This document shows positions 24,074 to 33,837 of a DNA stretch of 64,000 nt, in pieces. Position 1 is the first letter of the stretch. Each line of letters opens with the position of its first letter. The stretch is from Astrothelium macrocarpum (taxonomy: Eukaryota > Ascomycota > Dothideomycetes > Trypetheliales > Trypetheliaceae). A program made the translations under genes and the position numbers. Under the pieces are notes generated by a model, which saw only the letters and a list, made by a program, of their open reading frames with translations, did not search any database and was not told where the DNA came from. The stretch is taken from the NCBI GenBank assembly GCA_021030915.1, contig JAGEMR010000023.1:62001-126000 (forward strand). The letters run 5' to 3'.

Positions 24074-25192
24074 ATGGCACCCGTTGCGCCAAACTTGAAG
24101 ATTACCCCAGCACCTTTCAAGCCGTCGAGGCTTGGGATCCCTCCATCTCCGTTCTCTCCTCGTTCACCAATAACACCCCTACCGCGACCATTCCACGAGC
24201 CAAATGCCAATGCGTCAAAGCTAACGGGAGGCAAGCGCACCAACCCGCCACCTGGAGCACCTCTTCTATGGCTTTGGAGATGCCACAAATGCAGTAACAA
24301 CTATGCCTTGGGAGCTACACGCCGATGCTTGGAAGACGGGCATCACTTCTGCTCCGGCACGACTGTTATTCAAAACCGCCGAACGAACGGAAAGATCAAG
24401 TTCAAACGTCATAAATCGTGCACTAGTGAGTTTGACTATAGAGGCTGGAAACGATGGTCCGAGTGGCGCCGCAGACAAATTGGATACGTAAACATGCAGG
24501 ACGGCCAGTCTACACCGGATAGTGCAATGTCCGTTTCTCCACGTGCATCCAAACCGCACAAGGACTGCTGGAACAAGTGTGACTATCCAAGCGAATGTCG
24601 CTGGGGCACTGAGTCGACTACATCATCATCAAGAGCCTCGCCAGTAATTTCTCCAGTGGCTCTTACCGACATTAACTCCTCTACCCCTCCACCAACAACT
24701 TTTGACTCCATCCTTAACCTTGGTGGGCTCATCAAGCAGGCACAGCAATCGTCTGAAACCCCTGTTCCAAAGTCCCCCACTCGCGAATCGTTGGGATCCC
24801 CCTTCTGGCAGTCAATCTTGAGCGCGACACGCAGCCGTCGGGCCGCTGACGCCAACAAGGCCGACTCCTCGCCGCTTCGCCTCGACTCTGTCCGAGAGGA
24901 AGGCGAGGACAACGATGAAGAGAGTCCTGCAACTCAGTCCAATTCTTCGCCAACAGAGGAAGTGATGCGGGAATTTGAGGATGTCATGGACATTGATGCC
25001 GAAGGCCAGAGCGGATCAGGAGAGTTCCAGATGCTATCGAGTCCACTGCATCGATTCGGTAGGTTCGAGGAGAATGTAGATTCGGATGGTGAGAGCTCGG
25101 ATGAGGAAGTGGCGGCAATTGCGAGGTATGAGGATATGGATATGGAGCTGGATCCACGCTTGGGGGATTTCGATTTCAATTTTGCCAAGTAG
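24074..25192 (+). CDS. Conserved fungal protein with Cys/His putative zinc-binding domain
   Basis: Single exon, 372 residues. A Pro-rich N-terminus is followed by WLWRCHKCSNNYALGATRRC, GHHFCSG, KSCTSEFDYRGWKRW and DCWNKCDYPSECRW. The spacing CxxC, then C, H, HxxC, then C, CxxxC and C looks like one or two zinc sites and is conserved-looking, with invariant-type Trp residues. The C-terminal 200 residues are Ser/Pro-rich and then acidic (EEGEDNDEES, VDSDGESSDEE, DPRLGDFDFNF). I do not recognise a named family and infer only a nuclear or regulatory type of protein from this layout. The start ATG at 24074 follows an upstream pyrimidine-rich leader. Confidence 0.8.
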   Translation: MAPVAPNLKITPAPFKPSRLGIPPSPFSPRSPITPLPRPFHEPNANASKLTGGKRTNPPPGAPLLWLWRCHKCSNNYALGATRRCLEDGHHFCSGTTVIQNRRTNGKIKFKRHKSCTSEFDYRGWKRWSEWRRRQIGYVNMQDGQSTPDSAMSVSPRASKPHKDCWNKCDYPSECRWGTESTTSSSRASPVISPVALTDINSSTPPPTTFDSILNLGGLIKQAQQSSETPVPKSPTRESLGSPFWQSILSATRSRRAADANKADSSPLRLDSVREEGEDNDEESPATQSNSSPTEEVMREFEDVMDIDAEGQSGSGEFQMLSSPLHRFGRFEENVDSDGESSDEEVAAIARYEDMDMELDPRLGDFDFNFAK

Positions 25193-25494
25193 ACTGCTAT
25201 TTCTTGGGTGGGATACATGTTTGTTATTTTGTGTCTTGGATTCTGCGGTTTGATATTTCGATAATCATACTGTTTTAATTTGGGATCAATAGCAGCTACA
25301 AATCAAGCGTAGTTTCATAGTACGTCGTTTTTATTCGTCGAGATATTTAACAGGATCTCTCGCTTAGGGGAATTGTGTTTCTGAGATGCCTGTCATCTAG
25401 TATCATTCAAAATGATACTGCTCTATCAAGTCATTCACGAAGAATCACGGTAATTATCATAAAGTCTCTCAACACCGGAAAACTGCACTGAGGT

Positions 25495-25725
25495 CACTAG
25501 GGGTTGCAATAAGAAATGTCACCCGCCACCGCGATGCGCATCACCGCCGCAGGCTTCATAGGGAAGGCCTCATACCATTTTAAGCTCTTAGAGCCTGTCA
25601 ACAATTCAACACGAAATATCTCTTAAAGATTTCTTGGATTTTATTGCTGAGGACCTCCCCATGAAGTATGTGGCGATTACATCTTTCGCGGTGGCGGGTG
25701 ACATTTCTTATTGCAACCCCTAGTG
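25495..25725. mobile_element. Fold-back MITE with 39-bp perfect terminal inverted repeats
   Basis: A 231-bp element. The left arm at 25495-25533 begins CACTAGGGGTTGCAATAAGA and is repeated inverted and without mismatch at 25687-25725. Weaker inverted similarity continues inward (CTTCATAGGGAAGGCCTCA against CTTCATGGGGAGGTCCTCA), so the whole unit could fold into a hairpin. It is flanked by AGGT at 25491-25494 and 25726-25729, or TGAGGT if the right end is trimmed by two bases. It has no coding capacity. The CACTA start recalls the CACTA superfamily, but a 4-bp duplication does not fit the usual 3 bp, so the family is left open. Confidence 0.85.
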
Positions 25726-25836
25726 AGGTGTTACTGAAGTAAATGTAAGCTGGCTATCAAAGCGCCTCCATAACTTGTGTACTTGCTGTTATAATACATG
25801 TGGCTGAATTTTGAAGGCGAAAGTCTCAAACCTCAA

Positions 25837-28181
25837 TCATTCAAAGCCTCGAAGTCGACAAAGCATAGCAGCGACTTCAATGCCCCTGACCCAAACCCAA
25901 TTACCAACTATCGGATGACCCGGTGCCAGGCCCTCGAATCCGTCTCTCTCAATCGTGGCCGAAATTTCCTGCAAAAGTTCTGACAATTTAAAGGTCCGGT
26001 TCTTTCGCGCAAGCTCTGCAAGAACCGCTGCAAGCAGACGTGTCTGTCCAGTCTCGACGAGTTGGTCGATGGAAGACAGATCAATTCCCGGATCAGCATC
26101 AGCGCTCGTGTGTAGGGTAGGGTTGTTGAGACCAGGTACACTGATGAAATCTTTACGTCGTGCACTTGGACCCTTTGACGCATGGACGGCTAATGGTACG
26201 TGTAGTACATGATTGGATAGCCCCCCGTAATACCCCAAGACCTGAACGTTAGACGGATGAGATTGGCAAATGACTTTGGCTTCTTCGTTACGAATGCTCG
26301 GTCTATACGAATCCATGACAATAACGTTGTCGGCGACAGAAAGCCAATCACCCAATCCGCCGATGACGATAACTGTGCTGACATTGTAATCTGTTTTCAG
26401 AGCCTTCACCTTGCTAATCATTGGAGTAATTGGCTCATTTTGGATCAAAGCTTGCATGCGTTCGTCCCGGATGAGTAGATTGGTTGCTGATGAATCTTCA
26501 TCAATCAACAAAGCCTTGGAACCAACTTCAAGAGCCTCCTGGATATTGGCTGCCATCGATGTGGAACCGCTCGCATCTGCCGTTGTAAACTTGCTTATGT
26601 CTCGAGCGCCTGGTAGACTGGAGATGTATGGACTGACATCCGTTTTGAAAACACTGCGACCATCTTCAGCTCGAATCTTGACCGCAGTAGGATCAGTGAC
26701 AACAAGTTCACGTCCGTCACCTGGAATATGATTGTAAATCCCAAGCTCGAGAGCCTCAAGGAGTGTGGATTTTCCATGAAAACCACCACCAGACAGAATG
26801 GTTACACCAGCAGGTATGCCCAAGCCATGTACCGGTGATCCATCAAGTCGTTGAAGAGAGACCTGATGCTTAGGACTGATTTGAAACGGCACAACATCTC
26901 GACCAGACATTGGACGAGCATATGGCCCACCTGCACGTGGTAAGATAGATCCATTGGCGACAAATGCAACTAGACCATGAGCCTTTAATTGTGAACGCAT
27001 GTGTTCTTGGTTTTGCACGGAGGAGACATGATGTCCAATGTCGTGACTAGATAAACTAGAGAAGAGCAGAGTCTTCTTAACAAGATCGGGTACAGCATCC
27101 ACAAGAATTTCGGATGCTCGGTCACCAAGGATGTTGCGTCCTCGAGCGGGAAGAGAAACAGTGAATCGCAATTCAATTGTCTGTTCATCTCTGTCATTGA
27201 TGACGCAACTATTGCGCTCTAGAACTTGTTGTCCAGGAGCGTTGATACTGAATTGATTAGTAAGTTCAAGCACACCCCAATATGTATACACAGTACCTAA
27301 AAACACCACCTTTGGGTCCAGACCAGCCACGGTCGGGAGCGTCTTGGTCTAATTGCCTGTCTTGGATGAGTCGCGCTGCAACCCGCGTCAAGTAATCTGC
27401 ATATGCAATTTTTCGAATCTTTGGCCTAAGCAGAGAGGGAGGAATTCCAAGGACATCCTATGCTTTGGTTAAGGACGTGCACAGCTGCAAGATTGCTAAA
27501 GCATTACCAAGTTCGCGATAGCCCTTACTCGTGATGGCGGTGCATATGCATCGCCTTGAATATGGTCGACCTTCAAAGTAAAAGCTGGATCTGCATGTCG
27601 GAACTCGCCACCTAGAATGGTAAGGTATAAATATTATGGGGAGACAGCGAAGGGCGAATACATACGTAATTGGTTGTAAGCGCCTGGTTGGACTTTATTA
27701 GCTGGCGGGCCACCTTGCAAACGCGATTGAAAAGGGCGGTTGGGTCCGTTCCGACTAGATTCGGACAGAAATAGACTGCAAGATAAAGTGTACTAAAAGC
27801 GATCTGATTGATCTCGACGTGTCGGACATTTCACTTGAATCATGAAAATTGACGAGATGATAAAAGACTCGTCTACGCTTACCGTACGACTGGCCGTCTA
27901 TCTGGGCCAGCAGACGCTTCAGGTCATCCCAAGTTTGAAGAGTGCTATCAGAATTGGTAATACTGTGATTAGCATGGTCATTTCGATGACTGTTTCGTCC
28001 TCGGCCACGAACATGCCCACCATACAAGCTTCTGTAATAAGCTCCACGGCCACCCCTGCCTGCGCCGGAAGAATATCAGTCAGGTGAACTATTGAATAGA
28101 TGAAGGATCGACGGACGACTCACCCGTCATTCTGTCTTGCAGCAAGCCAGGCAGGCGGCGTGCATGAAAACGAGCGGGCAT
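25837..28181 (-). CDS. Predicted ABC-class P-loop ATPase
   Basis: Six exons: 28181-28124, 28059-27883, 27683-27666, 27611-27508, 27457-27297 and 27247-25837, giving 642 residues in closed frame. The family is the predicted ATPase of the ABC class found in bacteria and fungi; no transporter membrane domain is present and the function is unknown. An Arg/Gly-rich N-terminus (GGRGAYYRSLYGGHVRGRGR) suggests RNA contact, by inference. The conserved IDGQSYGAYNQLRGGEF is built across an 18-nt micro-exon. Other conserved parts are LKVDHIQGDAYAPPSRVR and FSINAPGQQVLERN. Walker A is GGGFHGKST, and the Walker B-like strand is ALLIDEDSSATNLLIRDERM. The 27297/27247 junction was chosen because it restores KGGVFSINAPG and has an ACTAAT branch site. 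Confidence 0.85.
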
Positions 28182-28380
28182 GGCGGAGATCTGGATTGGA
28201 AGGGCGATGGAAGTCGGCATCTAGCGCCCAACAGGCTTAGCGCAGCCAAGTTGTGATTATCATTCTTGTGAGACGCAAACCGGCCGAATCAGCTTGCTTT
28301 TATCTTTTTCTGCATCCGCTATTCCTTGTCGTCCCGAAGGGATCCATTACCACGCCGTCCAATCTAGTCGGCCTGATTCA
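28182..28380. promoter_or_regulatory. Compact divergent promoter of the ABC ATPase and SSXT-like genes
   Basis: Only 199 bp separate the two ATG codons, so the transcripts must start from a shared or overlapping promoter. Confidence 0.5.
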
Positions 28381-29317
28381 ATGGACCACCACACTGGCTA
28401 CCCATTTGCCCAGAGCCCGCAGCCGCCTTTCTTTTCCTCTGCTTCAGGCATGATGCAGCCTGGCTTTCAGCAGCAGCAGCATCACCAGTTCGGAGGTAGG
28501 TCTTGGTTCGAGCCCTTTCACCCTGTCCCGTGATAAGACTGGGTCGTAGAAATAACCATATTCGCTCGCCAGGCCAGTATCCGTACTCCAGTGCTCCCCA
28601 CTCCACACCCAGCTTTGTACCCGCGCCGCAGCCAAACCACAGTCAAGTGGCAGGCGCCTCGCCTCGACACATCTCTCCTTATGCTGCCACTCCTTCAAAC
28701 AACGGAAGCCAGCCACATACTCCAGTACACACCCAAACCCCTCAGCAGCATCCAATGGCGGCACCAGCGCCTCCCGGTCAGACGCCAAATGCCCAACAGC
28801 CTATCGGGAAGATGAATCCACCAGCTCCACTCTCTCCCGGTGCTCAGTCTCGTGAACGTGATCGTGTAACATTGCTGTTGGAAATTAATCGTGTGCTGCT
28901 GAAAGAGGTCTTGAAGCTTCAAGAGCAGGGCAAGACTGGCCCTCTGCCACCGGGACAGAATCCAGATGAAGGTGGGAGTAAGGAAGGTAAACCGAGGCCA
29001 TCCCAGGAATATATACAGTCAGTTTCAAACCCAAGGGTTTGCAGTCGCAAGTCATTTATCTGATAATGTTGTCCAGAGCTATGCGCAGGCTGCAGGCAAA
29101 CTTGGCCTACTTGGCGGCAACCGTGGATCGCAACCACAAACCGCAGGCCGACGCACCCCAGGGACCAGCAATCATGGAACCACTCATCACTTGTCCACCC
29201 ACTGTAGAAATGTACACGCAGCTGCAGAAACTGTTCCCTGGTTGGAGGGGTCAAACGATGAAGGCATCGCCTGGTCCACATGCAGGCAGCACACCTGCGG
29301 CACCTCAGCCTTCCTAA
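28381..29317 (+). CDS. SSXT/SS18-like protein, probable SWI/SNF-associated subunit
   Basis: Exons 28381-28495, 28573-29017 and 29077-29317 give 266 residues in closed frame. A Gln/Pro/Ser-rich N-terminus (FFSSASGMMQPGFQQQQHHQ) precedes the SSXT core, LLLEINRVLLKEVLKLQEQG, then after a short insert QAMRRLQANLAYLAATVD. In SS18 proteins this core contacts the SWI/SNF ATPase module, so a chromatin-remodelling role is inferred. The tail includes CPPTVEMYTQLQKLFPGW. The last junction was fixed by phase (CA plus A gives Gln before AMRRL); an unspliced reading stops shortly after the second exon. Confidence 0.85.
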
Positions 29318-29918
29318 TTGCTTTTTAAGATACCTCTGTGTCGCTCTGGGTTACGATACGAGGATCAATCACGCCTCACGCGTCGGAGATGAAGAGCATT
29401 TTTGGCTACTGGCGTCCTTACTGTTGCAACTTTGAAACAATTGATACCAGGATGTGGGATTGGCGCATTTACAGGGTTAGGCTGGCCTCCACCATATGTG
29501 CTCTTATCGAAGATGTGTAATTATTATGATGAAACGCAATATGAGGTAAGGTATCGAATAATGTACATATGATAGATTGCACAGCAAAAGCAGCGAATAC
29601 TCGGTCTTGGACAACCAATGTTCTCCTACCAACTTATTCCTTTAATTGTGATTAACCGATTGTGACACATGGATTGTGCCTGATGGTAGGTTTGTCGTAG
29701 ACATTTCAGTGTAGCCATGGATCGAGGTTTCGAGGTAATAGGGGAGTACTCGGTATGGAGTCTTTCATGCGGATGGACCGATTAGTGAGGTGCATAAGAT
29801 TCAAGCCTTGTGATTGGCTGGTTAGCCGAGTGTGTGCTTAATGTTCATTCCGTCGACCACGACACCAGCACACCTGCTAACGAACCCCCATAACCTCATA
29901 CCAGCGACTGGACGCACA
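29318..29918. other. Intergenic region upstream of rpl27
   Basis: 600 bp with no supported gene; it contains the rpl27 promoter. Confidence 0.4.
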
Positions 29919-30590
29919 ATGAAGTGTAAGAACCCCGAAGATGATTTTCAATCTCTCGATCTGATTTTCGATGCTATAGTCCTCAAGGTTGGCCGTGTGG
30001 CAATTATCACAAGAGGCAGATATGCCGGCAAGAAGGTAAGCATACAGCACCCAAGATACTATCAAAAGCGGAAAAGGCTTTGTTGCGCAGCGTTTCCAAG
30101 AGCAAACATCATTCAGAACATGAGAAGTACAGATGGATGTTGGAGTTGACGTGATGAATCCAGGTCGTCATAATCCAGTCCGTTGATACAGGCACTAAAC
30201 AACATCCCTTCCCTCATGCCCTCGTCGCTGGCATTGATCGCTATCCTTCCAAAGTCACCAAGCGAATGTCGAAAGCACGCCAAACGAAGCGTTCAAAGGT
30301 CAAGCCTTTTATCAAAATTGTAAATTACAACCACATCATGCCCACGCGTTACACCCTTGAGTTGGAAGGCCTGAAGGGCGTGGTGAGCGGAGACACTTTT
30401 AAGGAAGTCAGTCAGCGAGAGGATGCAAAGAAGACGGTGAAGAAGACATTAGAGGAGCGGTACCAGAGTGGGAAGAATCGGTGGTTTTTTACGCCATTGA
30501 GTAAGTCAATTTTGTCCTGGAGGACGATGCGCATTGAACAACAAAATTTTTCCGAGTTTCAAATATTCTAACTTTGCTCTAGGATTCTAA
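29919..30590 (+). CDS. rpl27: 60S ribosomal protein eL27
   Basis: Exons 29919-29925 (7 nt), 29980-30035, 30164-30500 and 30583-30590 (8 nt) give 135 residues, the family length. The reconstructed start MKFLKVGRVAIITRGRYAGK and the segments RSKVKPFIKIVNYNHIMPTR, YTLELEGLKGVV and NRWFFTPLRF match eL27 throughout. The first exon encodes only MK and one base, and the last only the C-terminal Arg-Phe, so simple ORF calling misses both ends. Confidence 0.97.
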
Positions 30591-31078
30591 GCGAATGATT
30601 TCAGGTCATGGGCGGCGTACAGTCTTTGGTCTCGGCTGAAATTGCGACACCTCATATAGTTGCGAGATAGCTTTGCAATGCCAAGCACATTACATTCCAC
30701 CAACCTTTCAATTGAAATTGTCCTGGAGCGAGCTGTTACGTATTCTAATAGATATTCCAAAAAAAAAAAGGATCACCTATATCCGATGACTGATGAAGAT
30801 TCACACACGATCGGTAGATCAAACATATCAAGTATCTCTATTGTTAAACTTCTCAAAATCACAGCTGGTATGGAAAGATACAATAGACCAGGCTAAGAAG
30901 ACACATCCTCCGAAACCGATAGGCAAAGAGCTGACCAACTAACATAGAAGACGCTAACCACCTGCCCAACCATACTAAGCTCTACTTCAATCCTAAATCT
31001 GCCCAATTCCCATGAAAATATCCACTCACCCACCATCGCCTCCTCCAATCTCCCCTTCGCACATACCATACCAAACCT
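30591..31078. other. Convergent 3' region
   Basis: About 490 bp of AT-rich sequence between the 3' ends of rpl27 and the CAP20-like gene, including a poly-A run near 30760. No gene is seen. Confidence 0.4.
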
Positions 31079-31775
31079 TCACTTTTCCGCCTGGCTATTC
31101 GCACTCTGCTTCATCCCATCAATCTGCTTCTCCACCCTCTCACGCAACACCTCCGCCTTATCCTTCGCCTGCTCCTTCTTCGGCCCGATCCACCCGCCCA
31201 CCCAATCCACCACATCACCCACCACCTTCAACTCGGCGCTGACGACGCTCTTGGCGGTCTTGGCCCACCCGTCCTGGCCGCCCATCTTGCCGTGCTCGTC
31301 CCAGTACGTCTGCACCAGGTAGTCGCGGCCGTGCGCGGCCACGTGCCACGGGTAGAAGGCGGCGTCCAGCAGCGTGCCCTTGATGTGCTCGCTGTCCTGC
31401 TTGACGATGGGGAAGCGCGAGTCGACGTGCTCGAGCCCGCTGTCCGCGAGCGAGTCCGCTTTCGCGACGTATGGCGCGATGATGCTGTAGGGGCCTTGTA
31501 GGTAGGGCAGGAAGGGCTGCGCGAAGTTGGTGTAGGCCGTGTTGGCGAGGTCGAGCGATTTGCGGCCGAGGCTGTTGGCTTTGTAGGTGGTGATGAGGTC
31601 GTGGGCGACGGGGTAGGAGGTGAGATGCTGGGTTGGGTGAGTTGGGAGTTGGTTTAGCGGAGCGATTGGGAGGAGGAGGACGAGGGGGAAGACTTACTGA
31701 GAGAAATTGGGAGTGTGGCTTGTCGCCGTTGACCATGCTGTGGTTGTTCATGTTGTTGTTTTCAGCGTGTGGCAT
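31079..31775 (-). CDS. CAP20/perilipin-like lipid-droplet protein
   Basis: Exons 31775-31698 and 31627-31079 give 208 residues. CAP20-type proteins of filamentous ascomycetes coat lipid droplets and, in appressorium-forming pathogens, affect penetration; whether that applies here is unknown. The match runs along the length: SQFLSHLTSYPVAHDLITTY, SLDLANTAYTNFAQPFLPYL, APYVAKADSLADSGLEHVDS, RFPIVKQDSEHIKGTLLDAA and a GPKKEQAKDKAEVLRERVEK tail. The intron (GTAAGT, CCCAG) is phase 0. The gene is GC-rich, with C-ending codons early and G-ending codons at the 3' end. Confidence 0.88.
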
Positions 31776-33076
31776 GCTCTGGGCAGAAGCGTCAGTCGCG
31801 ACTTCTGGAACGAGTGTAGCAAGTCGAAAATACTCTGGATTCTGATGTAAAATTAAATTCTAAGACAGAGGCGGATCACTCCGAGATGCAGCGGTCGTCA
31901 ATGTGAAAGGTACCAGGCTGCAAGATGATGTGGATTTTCTTTTGTGGGATTGTGCAAGAGCTGGGGAGAAAATTATTCCTTCCCAATATTGAAGTGACGA
32001 ATTGCCAATGCTACAGTTGCGTAATTTGTATGGCTCGACTGATGTTTTCTGGTGTAGAATTTCCAAGCAACAGGTAGACGGTGGAATTTTCTTGGTTGCC
32101 AACAAAGCTACCCAATCTCTTGACGCGCACGCTCCTGACATGTGATTGTGAGGGAGCTTAGATGGCGGGCACCCAACAAGTTCATGACCCCGGCCCTCTG
32201 ACGTGATTTAGCGTTTATTCTCCGGGGCTTTATCTGATAACGGGTGAGTTGGACGCTCCATCACTTCCACTTCCTTGCTCTGAGCCTCAGTCGCCACATG
32301 CTATTGGTCGGAATGTTTTGACATGTTTGCTAGATCTTGATTTATCAGGTAATACGAGCCGCACTCCTTGTCGTCCTTTTGATGACATACTATGTACGCA
32401 CACGTTACTGCTTGTGGACATCTGTATTGATGCACATGTATCAAGTCTGTCTGGTAACGAGAAAGCAAATGGAACGCGTTCTTGATTGATGTGCTGAAAG
32501 TCCTGGTCGAATAGTCCTCGAATTGGCAACCCAACATACAACTATTACTCACGGCCACCGCGATTATTTTTTCAGACGCGTGCGTATTTTGCAACAGTTC
32601 ACATGCTATCATGGTAGCAACGCCAGAGCTCGTAACCAAGACGGAGAACCCGAGCTCACCAGCGCGACTTCGAAGTTTTCAAAACAAGCTTTTCCCAGAC
32701 CCAAATCCAAGGCAAGCTACAAGTCGCACAAGTGCTTGAACAGGACGATGTTGAGCTTGAAGGAGAGAAGTTGATGATGATCAGGACTGGCCACACTGAC
32801 ACGGAAGAATCTACAACACTTTGAGTTCCTTCTATTGACCCGGCAGATCCTGAGATGCGGTCCACTTGAAGATGCACCCGTGCTTGGGTGACTTGAAAGG
32901 CATCGAAGAGCAGCAGGAATGGATTGCCACGCTAGATAATATTACACCGCCTTGAACCTTGGGCCGTTGTCAGTGGGCATAGTGGTTCAAGTAAACGTTT
33001 TGATCCAAAACTATTCCACAACACCAAGATATACTTGAAGAGTTTCGCTGGGTTGAATGCGAAATAAAAGACCGCT
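31776..33076. other. Intergenic region with possible decayed coding fragments
   Basis: 1.3 kb. A fragment near 32695-32820 (frame with LQVAQVLEQDDVELEGEKLM) and one near 33030-33095 (LEEFRWVECEIKDRYGA) look coding-like but are broken by stops and cannot be joined. I call no gene here. Confidence 0.3.
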
Positions 33077-33337
33077 ATGGAGCTATATCCTAATCATCCC
33101 AGCCCTGAATACTTAGGGACAGGGGCTGCGTTTGCATGCTTTGCTAAGCCATCGCCGTACTGTGCTAAGCACAAACTTTCTAGTCCTTTGTGCAACATCT
33201 GTAAGGCTGTTATGAAAGTTCATTGTTCATGGCTGCTTATTGATTTCTTTTTTGCTTTTTAAGGCCCCCAATGGTCCGTGTGCGGAACATTCCCCTGTTC
33301 TCAACACCACTTTTCAAGAGATGAAAGGTTTCAGTGA
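33077..33337 (+). CDS. Possible small Cys/His-rich protein (low support)
   Basis: Exons 33077-33200 and 33264-33337, with GTAAGG donor and TTTTTAAG acceptor, would give 65 residues with six Cys: FACFAKPSPYC, LCNICPQWSVC and FPCSQHH. No signal peptide is visible. The Cys/His spacing could bind zinc. The second-exon frame was chosen because it closes the phase; another frame of the same region is also open to 33572. It lies beside coding-like fragments, so it may be part of a decayed gene. Homology is unknown. Confidence 0.3.
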
Positions 33338-33837
33338 AGTTCATGAGACGCTCAGAGTCACACTCACGACCAATGACTGTAGACTGAGTTCCTGGTTCAA
33401 AGCCGACCCTCTACTTTGTCGCAATTGCGGGATATTCGTTGTGCAAAACTGCAGACCCTATGACAATGCGGAGGCGCAAGATGTTACACGAATTGAGAGG
33501 CACAGCAACCGAGGTATCCGGGTACAACGCCTCCAGCGTCAAACGAGAAGAACATTTACCAATCAACGATGACGCCCGCTAATTTTTGGCACAGATGCAG
33601 TTGGTGTTTGCTGGTTTGGGGCTGTGTACTTTTGCGAGAAACGCGCCACTACTTGTAACAGAGTGGAATAAATATCATCCTTGAAGACCGCCATGTTTCA
33701 GCGACGCCATTGGGTACAAAGGTATAGCGCTTTAGTGTTCTGGTGACTAGAGTATATATCCCCTCGTTTCTTCCCCAATTCAACCTTTACTATCAACTGC
33801 TCTCATTTCTACATTTTTGTCCAGACTGATCACGATT

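Noticed and set aside
25495..25725. Assigning the MITE firmly to the CACTA superfamily
   Set aside because: The target duplication appears to be 4 bp (or 6 bp with shifted ends), not the 3 bp typical of that superfamily.
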